NCBI GenBank assembly: GCA_045546615.1
Contig: JAZQDD010000024.1
Span: 1-47,818, forward strand
Length of the DNA: 47,818 nt
Reading direction: 5' to 3'
From: CAG-390 sp045546615
Lineage (GTDB): Bacteria > Bacillota > Clostridia > Oscillospirales > CAG-272
Shown piece after piece: positions 16,603-25,590 of this stretch. The translations under genes and the position numbers were made by a program. Numbering within the stretch: the stretch's first letter is position 1; each line of letters begins with the position of its first letter. The notes under the pieces were generated by a model. It did no database searches. It saw nothing but the letters and a program-made list of their open reading frames with translations, and was not told where the DNA came from.

Positions 16603-18226
16603 TTTTGACCTCTGTTAGTTTTAATTTTACAAGAATGTCGGCTATCCGCCCGCCCTTGGGGAGTTGAAGCACGTCCTCATATCTGACAGCTCGGAACATC
16701 AGCCCCAACGGTATATATATTATCACAGCCGCAAAAACAGCGGCAAAGAGAGACAGAACGGCTCCAAAGCGGAACGTGGCAAGATAAACGCCCGCCGCCG
16801 CGGAAATTGCAAGCACGCATGATGCGAACGTGCGCCACAAAAAACTGACGTCCACCCTGCGAGGTGTGTATCTGCCGATAAAAAATATGTTGGCAAGCGT
16901 TACGGTAAGCGTGCAAGCAATAGTGCTTACGGGTGCGCCCATTATGCCTATCCTGCCGACCAAAATATACTCCGTTACCATTTTGACAGCCGCCCCTATA
17001 AACATTGACACTATCGGCAGTGTACGTCTGTTATAGGTTTGCAACACCGCGTTCGTAAGCGCGGTAAGGCAAGAGAATATTATAGAGATCGCAAGCACCG
17101 AAAGCAACGGTGCGGCGATCGAAACAGCCTGCGCTTGGGATGAAAAAACGATCTTAAGTATAGGCTCGGCAAAAAAAGACATTCCTGCCGCCGCAGGCAA
17201 AGCGAGAAAGACACACATCCTGAACGATGAATCAAACACGTTCTTTTCCCTTATACCGTCACCCGACGTAATGGCGGCAGTCAACGTCGGCACTATCGAG
17301 ACCGACAGCGGCGCCAAGAGCGCGGGTGGCATATTAAAAAGCGGAACGGCGAGGTTTGAATAGCTACTGTACATCACTCTCGCCACCGAATCGGCATAGC
17401 CTGCGTCAATAAGGCGGTTTGTGATAAGCGCTGTATCGGTAAGGCTGGTTATTCCCGTAACAGATGCCGCAAGCGTTATCGGAAAGGCGATAACAAGCAG
17501 TTTTTTTAATACCGCCGCGCCGCTTCCGCGCTCCAATGAGTGTTTATCTATAGCGTTTTTACGCGTAAAGAAAAACAAACGAAGCAGAAGATACAGCAAA
17601 GACAGCAGCATTCCCACCGAAAGTCCACACACAGCCGCCGCGGCTATCTCCTCGGTACTTTTGCCTGCCGATATAGCGTAAGCCGCAAAGCCTACGCCGA
17701 GAAAGAGCTTGCCAACCGACTCAATAAGCTGCGAGGTGGCTGTCGGCTCCATCATCTCGTACCCTTGAAAATAACCCCTGATGCTCCCGATGATGCATAT
17801 AAAAAACATTGTAGGGGCAATTGCCATGACAGAATACTGCGCACCTGACATACCGACGGCGGCAGAATATCGCTCCGCGCCGAGCCAAAGCGCGGCGGAG
17901 CCTATGAGTCCTATCGCAAAGCATAGGGATACGGCTATGTAAAATGTCTGACGCGCGCCCATTTCATTGCCTCGCGCCCTGTTTTGTGAAACGAGGATGG
18001 AAATAGCTACGGGAAGTCCCGCAATGGACAGACCGTTAAGTAAGAGATAAACATTGTATGCCGCCGAAAAATACGCCATGCCGTCGATACCGACGTACTC
18101 AAGCATCGGTATTTTAAAAAACAGACCGATCACCTTGCATATCAGCGTTGAGGCGGACAGGAGAAGCACTCCCCCGAAAAATGCCCTTTTCGGGGTTGCG
18201 CTCACCTTATTTAAGTTATTCTTCAT
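16556..18226 (-). CDS. MOP-superfamily flippase, SpoVB/YabM-like
   Basis: The 556-residue protein has about 14 hydrophobic segments and the start FFGGVLLLSASTLICKVIGLFFKIPMLEYVG, typical of the SpoVB/MurJ/polysaccharide-exporter family that flips lipid-linked precursors across the membrane. Its position just upstream of mazG and rqcP equals yabM of Bacillus. In sporulating species the family member SpoVB (or a relative) is needed for cortex synthesis. The tail NENTEGKNRISCKKG overlaps mazG by 47 nt. The start has a weak ribosome site five bases after the upstream gene stop, suggesting translational coupling. Substrate (lipid II versus wall glycan) is not decided by sequence. Confidence 0.88.
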   Translation of the reverse strand: MKNNLNKVSATPKRAFFGGVLLLSASTLICKVIGLFFKIPMLEYVGIDGMAYFSAAYNVYLLLNGLSIAGLPVAISILVSQNRARGNEMGARQTFYIAVSLCFAIGLIGSAALWLGAERYSAAVGMSGAQYSVMAIAPTMFFICIIGSIRGYFQGYEMMEPTATSQLIESVGKLFLGVGFAAYAISAGKSTEEIAAAAVCGLSVGMLLSLLYLLLRLFFFTRKNAIDKHSLERGSGAAVLKKLLVIAFPITLAASVTGITSLTDTALITNRLIDAGYADSVARVMYSSYSNLAVPLFNMPPALLAPLSVSIVPTLTAAITSGDGIREKNVFDSSFRMCVFLALPAAAGMSFFAEPILKIVFSSQAQAVSIAAPLLSVLAISIIFSCLTALTNAVLQTYNRRTLPIVSMFIGAAVKMVTEYILVGRIGIMGAPVSTIACTLTVTLANIFFIGRYTPRRVDVSFLWRTFASCVLAISAAAGVYLATFRFGAVLSLFAAVFAAVIIYIPLGLMFRAVRYEDVLQLPKGGRIADILVKLKLTEVKNENTEGKNRISCKKG

Positions 18227-18230
18227 CGGC

Positions 18231-19142
18231 TCAAACGAGCAAAAATTCGTGGTATATTGAATTTTCCGACAGCCATTCCTTGGATATAGGCGTTACGTCC
18301 TTTATTTTTTCAAGTATTGCTTCAGCCTTGTGGGCATTCTTATCATTCGCATCCATCTCACCGAGTATCAGTTCAAGATACGGTTTTAGCATTCCTATCT
18401 CGTAGGGCATAGTGGAATTGATGGTGAATTCTGCGGTCGATGCGGACGGAAAGATGTTTTTCTCCTCATTTTCTCTCACGGTCTCCCAGAGTACAAAGGT
18501 CTTTGATGCATCGGTACCGCGCTTATAATAATCTCTGACTATCCTTCGCATAAGGCGCACCTCATTGGGTTCAAACACAGTTCCCTCGAGGTCTATGCCC
18601 TCAAGTGCGCAGATAAATACGGACGTACTGCTGTAATCCTTTATCAAATCGAGAAAATTCTGATATACTGCCTGTATTCCCTCGAAAATGAACACGTCGC
18701 TGTCGTCCACGGGAATGGTGCGCATACCGCTTTGCTTGCCGAGCTTAAAGTCATATATCGGAAGCTCCACAAGGTCCTCGCTATCGTCAAATATCTCCTT
18801 GACGGTGAGTGCGAGCGCATCCATATTGATGGTATCGGGAGAATCGAAATCCACCCTACCGTCTTTAGCCCTTGCTACAAGTATATCTCGGTCAATATAG
18901 TAGTCATCTATCGACACGATATGAACACGGCGTCCGTAGGCGGAAAGAGTTTCGGAAAGTTTCGCCGCGGCGGTCGTTTTTCCCGAACAGGTAGGTCCGG
19001 AGAGTGCTATAAGCTTGATGCCGTTTCCCTTTTGGGCAACCTGCCGCGAAAGCTCGCCCAAGCGGCGGTCAAAATCGATATCACAATCTATGACACACTG
19101 CCGCGCCTCTTCCTCGGTCAGCATTTTCTTTTGTTTTAGCAT
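18231..19142 (-). CDS. Uridine kinase-like P-loop kinase
   Basis: This 303-residue protein has P-loop GPTCSGKTT (residues 49-57), then VSIDDYYIDRD with an acidic phosphate-acceptor site, DFDSPDTINMDAL, and VFIFEGIQAVYQ, which match the uridine kinase/phosphoribulokinase family. About 40 N-terminal residues precede the kinase core, and the C-terminal part is unusually long, like the nucleoside kinase group of Clostridia. The ATG at 19142 is chosen because AGGTGAT lies 5 nt before it; a TTG five codons upstream would remove that site. True substrate (uridine/cytidine or another) is uncertain. Confidence 0.85.
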   Translation of the reverse strand: MLKQKKMLTEEEARQCVIDCDIDFDRRLGELSRQVAQKGNGIKLIALSGPTCSGKTTAAAKLSETLSAYGRRVHIVSIDDYYIDRDILVARAKDGRVDFDSPDTINMDALALTVKEIFDDSEDLVELPIYDFKLGKQSGMRTIPVDDSDVFIFEGIQAVYQNFLDLIKDYSSTSVFICALEGIDLEGTVFEPNEVRLMRRIVRDYYKRGTDASKTFVLWETVRENEEKNIFPSASTAEFTINSTMPYEIGMLKPYLELILGEMDANDKNAHKAEAILEKIKDVTPISKEWLSENSIYHEFLLV

Positions 19143-19163
19143 TTTATCACCTCGCAAAAGCTA

Positions 19164-20654
19164 TCAGCCGTCTATAAACTCCTCGCAAAACGACTCCATG
19201 GAAGAAACAAGCGCAGGGATAGATTCGGCTTTAAGATATTCGTATGGATATTTAGCGTTGAACTGACGCTTTATGGTAGGCTTGCCCGTTGTCGGAGAAT
19301 TTAAACAAACGAACTTTGATACCGCGCCTGCGCCAACGGCAATTATGGAGTGTACCTCCTCCATCATATAGATATTATACTTCCCCTCCTTGCCATCAAG
19401 AGCGAAGCCTACGTTTTCATAGTTTCCGACAGTATTTTTTTGTCGGTACAGATAGTACGGCTTATAAAGAGCTTGCTGTGTTTTTATCTGTGAATAATCC
19501 ACACACTTGCCCGCGTCACCGCCGCGCATCGAATAGATACCCGACGTCTGCCGCCACGTGGCAGAACGCTTGACGCAGAAGGTATGTACCGTAATGTTTT
19601 CCGGACGAAGTGCGAGTATTCCATCCATAGATGCGGCAAAGCGCGTGAAGGTATCTCCCGGAAGTCCTGCGATAAGGTCGGTATTTATGCAATTTATACC
19701 AACCTCGCGTGCTATCGAATACGCGCGGTAGAAATCCTCGACCGTGTGCGAGCGTCCGATGCCCGAAAGCACCTCCGCTGACAAGGTCTGCGGATTTACG
19801 CTTATCCTGCTTGCGCCGTATTTTTTTGCGATAGCCAACTTTTCTGCCGTTATGGTATCCGGTCTGCCCGCCTCGAACGTGAATTCCTCTATCTCTCTGT
19901 CACCGAGTGCCTCGGCAAGCGATGACATAAGCTCCTCAAGAAGCTCGGGGTCAAGTATCGACGGAGTACCGCCCCCGATATAGACGGTCTTTATCCTAAG
20001 CCCGCATCTATCAGCAGCCGCGATAGCCTGCTTGACCTCAACCGCAATGCGATGCACGTAGTCGGGAATAAGCGAGAGCAGTTTTTTTGACGTGTAAGAG
20101 ACAAACGAGCAGTATGCGCATCGAGAGGGACAAAACGGTATGGACACGTATATACTGCAATCTCTGGTTTCGGGAGTGCCGATTATTTTCTGCTCATTAA
20201 GAGCCACCTCCGTGGCAAGCGCCGCTTTTTTTGCCGAAACGAGATAGTCTTGAACCAATAGGCGCTTTGTCTTGGTTTTGCTGATACCGCGGACAAGCAT
20301 CTCTGTCGCCACCTTCGTAGGCCGCACGCCCGTGAGTATGCCCCACGATGAACGGTATTCAAGAAGCTCTCCAAGCGCGGCGGTGACTGATGCTCCTACA
20401 GCGACCTTACGGCATCTCTCGTCACTAATATCATCTCTCGCCTCACACTCGCGCTCCGCCTCGGCGCACTTACCGTTCAAAGTCACGCGCGTGTTTGCAA
20501 CGTATCCGCGCTCGTTTTTGCGAAGTGTCAGGTACAGTTCGGGGACGTCCTCCCCCGCCTCTTCGTCAGGAGGAAAGGTCGCACCCGGAAAAAATATCAT
20601 ACTCAGCGTTTGTACATAGTATCTGTTTATATCGCCATCGATATGTAATATCAT
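19164..20654 (-). CDS. hemZ: Radical SAM coproporphyrinogen III dehydrogenase-like HemZ
   Basis: The 496-residue protein has a roughly 160-residue N-terminal extension and the radical SAM triad CPSRCAYC (Cys175, Cys179, Cys182), followed by TVYIGGGTPSIL and EFTFEAGRPDTI, then NPQTLS. The extension plus core is the HemZ type rather than HemN or HemW. HemZ oxidatively decarboxylates coproporphyrinogen III without oxygen in Bacillus. In a gut anaerobe the role may differ, as no other haem genes are near. GGAAGGG, located inside the end of dtd, precedes the ATG. Confidence 0.88.
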   Translation of the reverse strand: MILHIDGDINRYYVQTLSMIFFPGATFPPDEEAGEDVPELYLTLRKNERGYVANTRVTLNGKCAEAERECEARDDISDERCRKVAVGASVTAALGELLEYRSSWGILTGVRPTKVATEMLVRGISKTKTKRLLVQDYLVSAKKAALATEVALNEQKIIGTPETRDCSIYVSIPFCPSRCAYCSFVSYTSKKLLSLIPDYVHRIAVEVKQAIAAADRCGLRIKTVYIGGGTPSILDPELLEELMSSLAEALGDREIEEFTFEAGRPDTITAEKLAIAKKYGASRISVNPQTLSAEVLSGIGRSHTVEDFYRAYSIAREVGINCINTDLIAGLPGDTFTRFAASMDGILALRPENITVHTFCVKRSATWRQTSGIYSMRGGDAGKCVDYSQIKTQQALYKPYYLYRQKNTVGNYENVGFALDGKEGKYNIYMMEEVHSIIAVGAGAVSKFVCLNSPTTGKPTIKRQFNAKYPYEYLKAESIPALVSSMESFCEEFIDG

Positions 20655-20658
20655 AATT

Positions 20659-21123
20659 TTATGCCCTTCCTGTTTTTTTCAGAACCTCGCTATGCATAAC
20701 GAGGGTTACAGGCCCGTCGTTGACAAGCGAGACCTTCATATCCGCACCGAAAATGCCCTTTTCGACACGAGATACAGCACCCGAAAGCAAAGACACAAAA
20801 TGTTCGTAGAGAGCATTTGCCGCTTCGGGCTTTGCCGCGCCGAGATAGTCGGGGCGGTTTCCGTGCTTATAGTTTGCAAGCAGAGTAAAATTAGATATGA
20901 CGAGAGCCTCGCCGCCTATGTCCGTAACAGACAGATTCATTTTACCCGCCTCATCTGAAAATATTCTCAACTTTGCGATTTTATTCGCCAGAAGGAGCGC
21001 GTCCTCCTCGGTGTCTCCCTCGGCTACGCCAAGAAGGATAAGAAGCCCTCGCTTACAGCTTCCCACCGTTTTACCGTCCACGGCCACAGATGCCGCGGAC
21101 ACTCTTTGTATTACTGCTGTCAT
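20659..21123 (-). CDS. dtd: D-aminoacyl-tRNA deacylase
   Basis: This 154-residue homodimeric enzyme removes D-amino acids (and Gly from tRNA-Ala) from tRNA. It shows MTAVIQRVSAASVAVDG, SNFTLLANYKHGNRPDY and the Gly-cisPro motif NDGPVT near the end. The usual SQxTL motif reads S-N-F-T-L here (Asn78 in place of Gln) with catalytic-site Thr80 kept. Its start abuts the relA stop without overlap. The pair relA-dtd is common in Firmicutes. Confidence 0.94.
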   Translation of the reverse strand: MTAVIQRVSAASVAVDGKTVGSCKRGLLILLGVAEGDTEEDALLLANKIAKLRIFSDEAGKMNLSVTDIGGEALVISNFTLLANYKHGNRPDYLGAAKPEAANALYEHFVSLLSGAVSRVEKGIFGADMKVSLVNDGPVTLVMHSEVLKKTGRA

Positions 21124-23358
21124 TTACGAAAATCCTCTCGTTACCGCTATAATGTCTTTAAGTGAGCGCAGACGTGACACTATCGAGTCGTAATGGCTGA
21201 TATTTTTGCAGGCTATCTTAAGGCTGATGGCAATTGTTTCGTCTGTGCGCTTTTGTGAATTTATCTGCAAAATAGAAACTTTCATATCCGCGAGTGCTTG
21301 CGTAATATCAGCTATCAGCATAATAGTATTGTACGCCACTATCTGCACGAGCGCCTCGTAAACGCCCGATGCGCTCGCCATCTCGTTCTTTTCCCATTCT
21401 ACGTTTACCCAACGGTCAGCTGTTTCAGGCGAGGAAATCCCCTGTTCAACATTGGGACAGTCACGCTTGTGAACGGAAATTCCGTAACCCTTGGTGATAA
21501 AACCGATGATATCGTCACCCGGCAGGGGATTACAGCATTTAGCAAACTTGACCGTGCATCCCACCTCGCCGTCCACAATGACACCGCTATTGGTCTTGAC
21601 GTTCTTCGGTTTTTTGGCTACCTGCACCTGCTCCGCCTCGGTAACGGCGGCGGGTGCTTCTTCGGGTTTTACTATCTTGTCAAACTCGTCACGGAGCTTG
21701 GGAATAAGCTTGGAGACGGGCATTCCGCCGTATCCGAGCGTATTGAACATATCGTCATTGCTCATAAAGCCGACACGCGTGCCTACCGCAGAGCATATCT
21801 CCAAAAACTGCGCATCGGTAAAGCTCCTGCCGAATTTTTTGACCTCTGACTCAAGGAGCTGACGGCCCATAACGATATTGTCGGCGCGTTTTTCCTTTTT
21901 AAACCAGCCGCGTATCTTTGTCCTTGCCTCACTGGTCTTTACAATTTTCAACCAATCGCGGCTCGGGCCTTTCGATGCGGCGGAAGTGAGTATCTCAACG
22001 ATCTCTCCGTTCTGCGGAACGCGGTCTATGGGAACGATAGTTCCGTTTATCTTTGCGCCCACCATCTTGTTTCCGACAGCGGAGTGTATAGCATACGCAA
22101 AGTCGATAACAGTCGAGCCGTACGGCAATGCTATTACGTCGCCCTTGGGCGTGAAAACATAAGTCTCCTCGTGGAAAACGTCCGTTTTGATCGCCTGCAT
22201 AAACTCATCGGGATCGCGCGTATCATCCTCGGTCTCAATAAGGCGAGCGATCCATTCGAGCTTCTTGTCCATATCGATGCCAGATTTTTCACCGCTCTTA
22301 TATTTCCAATGCGCCGCAACACCGTACTCCGCTATCTGGTGCATCTCGCGCGTTCTTATCTGCACCTCAAAAGGAATACCGTCGCGTCCGATAACGGTGG
22401 TGTGGAGCGAGCTGTACATATTGGGCTTGGGTGTTGAGATATAGTCCTTGAATCTGCCGGGCATGGAGTGGAACAGCTCGTGAATGATTCCAAGCGCGGT
22501 ATAACACTCAAGCTCTGTCTCAACTATGATACGAAGCGCGTAAAAATCGTATATCTCATCAAATTTCTTATTTTGGCTGTACATCTTTTTATAGATGCTG
22601 TAAACGGTCTTTATTCTGCCCTCGAGGATAAAGTTAATGTTATATTCGCGCAGTTTTTCATCAACTATCGTTCTTATATTCTCAATGAAATCCTGATTCT
22701 GACCGTATTTCTTATCTACGTCGGTGCGGACCTCCTCGTATCCTATCGGATCGATGTAGAAAAGTCCGAGGTTTTCAAGCTCCTGCTTGACACGTTGCAT
22801 TCCAAGGCGATGCGCCAAGGGAGCATACACCTGCATCGTTTCAAGCGCGGTAATACGCTGCTTTTCCTCGGGCTTGGCGCTCAAGGTGCGCATATTGTGA
22901 AGTCTGTCGCACAGCTTGATAAATATAACTCGGATATCCTTTGACATCGCAAGGAGCATTTTGCGCAGATTCTCGATATGCGCCTCCTCTTTATCCTCTA
23001 CTGAAAGAACAACTATCTTGGTAAGACCGTCAACAAGCATTGCAACGGTAGCGCCAAAGAGTTTTTCTATCTCTCCGAGATTGGTTTTGTCCGAGCAGTC
23101 CTCGACCGTGTCGTGAAGCAGGGCGGCACAGATGGAATCCGTGTCAAGCTCAAGCCCCGCCACTATCTCTGCAACCGCCAAAGGATGCGAGATATACGCC
23201 TCCCCGCTGTCACGAAACTGCCCTTCGTGCATACTGTTGGCATAGGCATAGGCGCGGAGTATCTTTTCAAGATTATAATTTTTTCCCGATCCCTTGAGTA
23301 TGCCGAGAAGTCTTTCCGTTCCTATGTTCTGTATAGCGCTTCCTGTACTGATGTTCAT
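21124..23358 (-). CDS. relA: Bifunctional (p)ppGpp synthetase/hydrolase, RelA/SpoT
   Basis: The 744-residue RSH protein has an HD hydrolase domain (HPLAVAEI, then LLHDTVED with His82-Asp83), a synthetase domain with YDFYALRIIVETE and GRFKDYI (the RxKD form of bifunctional enzymes), a TGS domain (YVFTPKGDVIALPYGSTVIDFAYAIHS), and a C-terminal ACT domain (LVQIVAYNTIMLIADIT...). With both catalytic sites intact it should both make and degrade (p)ppGpp. AAGGAGG lies 5-6 nt before the ATG and overlaps the recJ stop, so the two are coupled. Confidence 0.96.
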   Translation of the reverse strand: MNISTGSAIQNIGTERLLGILKGSGKNYNLEKILRAYAYANSMHEGQFRDSGEAYISHPLAVAEIVAGLELDTDSICAALLHDTVEDCSDKTNLGEIEKLFGATVAMLVDGLTKIVVLSVEDKEEAHIENLRKMLLAMSKDIRVIFIKLCDRLHNMRTLSAKPEEKQRITALETMQVYAPLAHRLGMQRVKQELENLGLFYIDPIGYEEVRTDVDKKYGQNQDFIENIRTIVDEKLREYNINFILEGRIKTVYSIYKKMYSQNKKFDEIYDFYALRIIVETELECYTALGIIHELFHSMPGRFKDYISTPKPNMYSSLHTTVIGRDGIPFEVQIRTREMHQIAEYGVAAHWKYKSGEKSGIDMDKKLEWIARLIETEDDTRDPDEFMQAIKTDVFHEETYVFTPKGDVIALPYGSTVIDFAYAIHSAVGNKMVGAKINGTIVPIDRVPQNGEIVEILTSAASKGPSRDWLKIVKTSEARTKIRGWFKKEKRADNIVMGRQLLESEVKKFGRSFTDAQFLEICSAVGTRVGFMSNDDMFNTLGYGGMPVSKLIPKLRDEFDKIVKPEEAPAAVTEAEQVQVAKKPKNVKTNSGVIVDGEVGCTVKFAKCCNPLPGDDIIGFITKGYGISVHKRDCPNVEQGISSPETADRWVNVEWEKNEMASASGVYEALVQIVAYNTIMLIADITQALADMKVSILQINSQKRTDETIAISLKIACKNISHYDSIVSRLRSLKDIIAVTRGFS

Positions 23359-23367
23359 ATATCCTCC

Positions 23368-25572
23368 TTAATGCGCATCAAGGCATTGATACTTGAGGCG
23401 CACGAAAAGCTCTGATTTTTCAATGTCTATCTTTGTTTTATGTTCAAGAATTTCAAACGAGGTGACAGCATCCTCACACTCTGTCTTGCGTATTTTAAAT
23501 ATACCCGAAGCGGCGAATATCTCGACCATTAGCTTATATTTCACATAGCAGACGCTTTCGCGCTCGGGCAGTTTAGTGCGAAGAAGATATAGCGCATATC
23601 TGTCGGTAACGGATACGCTTCCGCCCTCGGCAAGCGCACAGATAATACTGTATAGGTTCACAAGATCTCTCCTTGTCGGCAAAAAACCGTCAGCTATCGA
23701 AAAACTGCCGCCCGACATTATATCCTCAAAACGACGTTTTTCCGCCTGTCGACTCGCGAGAGCAAAAGATGAGGGGCGAACGTCCTCAACTATGAGCTGA
23801 AGCTCCTTTTTACCCATATAACGATTGATCCCCACGCCGAACAGCAGGTCCACGCTATCGCCTTTCTCGCAAGCAAGTTCGGACGGTGTGACGTTGAAAT
23901 ACATCGCGCTGAAATGTCTTCCCCCCGCCTCTACCGCGAGACGGCAATGCTTGCCCGCACCGACTCCTCTTACCGCGGTCACGTTAGCGCCCTCCAAAAC
24001 GAAAAGCGGCGATGGATTTCCCGTTCCGCACGGTTCAACAAAGCGTCCTATCTCCTCTGCAAGCTCCATGGTAACGCCATCCGCCGAAAGAACACCGTCA
24101 GCCTCTATAACAGTCTCGCTTTCTCCGTCCGCAAATATAGAGGCGGCATATTCATTTATTTTGCGGCGGAATTCGGGGAGTGCTTGCCTTTCGATTGAAA
24201 GACCTGCGGCAAGCTCGTGTCCGCCGTATTTCACAAGGCAGTCCGAACACGCTGTAAGCGCATCCACAAGGTTCATCCCCTTGATGCTCCTGCCCGATCC
24301 CCTGCCTATATCGTGGGGCGAGCTATCCGCGATGGGATCGGCACTGTCGAAGGTAACGAGGATCGCAGGCATTGAAAATTTTTCAACGATCCTTGATGCT
24401 ACAATACCGATAACTCCGTGATTCCAACCGTCGTCAGCAAGCACTATTACCTTATCGCGGCGAAGGTCATGCTCGTCGTATATTCTGTCAAGAGCTTCAT
24501 CGAGAATCGAGTTCTCAACAGATTGACGCGTGCGGTTGATCTCGCAAAGGTAATCCGCAAGCGCCTGCGCCGTCTCGGGCGTGTCGGCAAGCAGAAGTTC
24601 TACCGCGACCGATGCATTTTCCATTCTTCCTGCGGCATTTATCCTCGGAGCTATGCCAAATCCGATAAAGGTTGCATCTATATTCCGAGGCTCCTTACCT
24701 TCTCTTGCGCCGCTCGCGGCATCCACAAGAGCGCTTACACCAAGCCTGCTACGGCTTTCGATACGCTCTATTCCCTTTGAAACTATCAGCCTGTTCTCAT
24801 CAACAAGCGGCATAACGTCAGCCACCGTTCCGATGGCGGCAAGATCGGCATAGGTATGCACGATATTATCTATAGCCAGCGAGATATCCTCGTCCATATT
24901 TTTTGCTCGCTCACTCTCAAGAGCGCAAACAAGCTTTAACGCCACGCCAACTCCCGCCATTTCTTTAAACGGATAGGGGCAATCGGGGCGATGCGGATCT
25001 ACCACCGCAACCGCACGCGGAAGTTCAGCCAAACACTCGTGGTGGTCGGTAACGACCACGTCTATACCGAGTTCTCGGCAATATTCGACCTCTGATACGG
25101 CAGTAACGCCCGTGTCGACGGTTATAATGAGTGTAACGCCCTTCGCGGCGAGCTTATCCACTCCCTCGCGGCTCATGCCGTACCCTTCGTCACTGCGTTT
25201 GGGGATATAATATCCTACGTGCGCTCCGCGTGAAGCAAGATACAAGTACAAAAGCGATGTGGAAGTAACACCGTCGGCATCATAATCTCCGTAAACAGCT
25301 ATTATTTCGCCATCCTCTATGCCACGCGTAATGCGATCTACCGCAGGGCGCATATCCGCAAGAATGAATGGATCGCGCCAGATATAACGGTTTTTCAAAA
25401 GAAAAGCCGACACCGCATCCGCATCATTACCGACACGCTGACAAACAAGGGCGGCGCATTCCTCCGATATACCGAACGAATGCGAAACTTGCCCTACAAT
25501 CTCCGCATTCGTTTCTTGCGGCTTTATGCTCCATATTCTTTTGTGCCTTTTTTTCTCAATTACAGTTGACAT
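23368..25572 (-). CDS. recJ: Single-strand DNA-specific exonuclease RecJ
   Basis: The 734-residue protein has the DHH phosphoesterase motifs: VYGDYDADGVTS (94-104), VDTGVTAV, VTDHHE (DHH at 176-178), DPHRPDCPYPF and IGRGSGRSIKGMNLVDAL of the DHHA1 region. It degrades single-stranded DNA 5' to 3' in recombination and base-excision or mismatch repair. It has an OB-fold domain and a C-terminal extension of about 130 residues beyond the minimal enzyme, which is common in Firmicutes. The ribosome site is weak (AAGAGTG). Confidence 0.95.
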   Translation of the reverse strand: MSTVIEKKRHKRIWSIKPQETNAEIVGQVSHSFGISEECAALVCQRVGNDADAVSAFLLKNRYIWRDPFILADMRPAVDRITRGIEDGEIIAVYGDYDADGVTSTSLLYLYLASRGAHVGYYIPKRSDEGYGMSREGVDKLAAKGVTLIITVDTGVTAVSEVEYCRELGIDVVVTDHHECLAELPRAVAVVDPHRPDCPYPFKEMAGVGVALKLVCALESERAKNMDEDISLAIDNIVHTYADLAAIGTVADVMPLVDENRLIVSKGIERIESRSRLGVSALVDAASGAREGKEPRNIDATFIGFGIAPRINAAGRMENASVAVELLLADTPETAQALADYLCEINRTRQSVENSILDEALDRIYDEHDLRRDKVIVLADDGWNHGVIGIVASRIVEKFSMPAILVTFDSADPIADSSPHDIGRGSGRSIKGMNLVDALTACSDCLVKYGGHELAAGLSIERQALPEFRRKINEYAASIFADGESETVIEADGVLSADGVTMELAEEIGRFVEPCGTGNPSPLFVLEGANVTAVRGVGAGKHCRLAVEAGGRHFSAMYFNVTPSELACEKGDSVDLLFGVGINRYMGKKELQLIVEDVRPSSFALASRQAEKRRFEDIMSGGSFSIADGFLPTRRDLVNLYSIICALAEGGSVSVTDRYALYLLRTKLPERESVCYVKYKLMVEIFAASGIFKIRKTECEDAVTSFEILEHKTKIDIEKSELFVRLKYQCLDAH

Positions 25573-25590
25573 GAAAACACTCTTAAAATT

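Noticed and set aside
25570..25590. Possible separate promoter before recJ
   Set aside because: The gap to the upstream gene is only 18 nt, with no -35/-10 pair visible.
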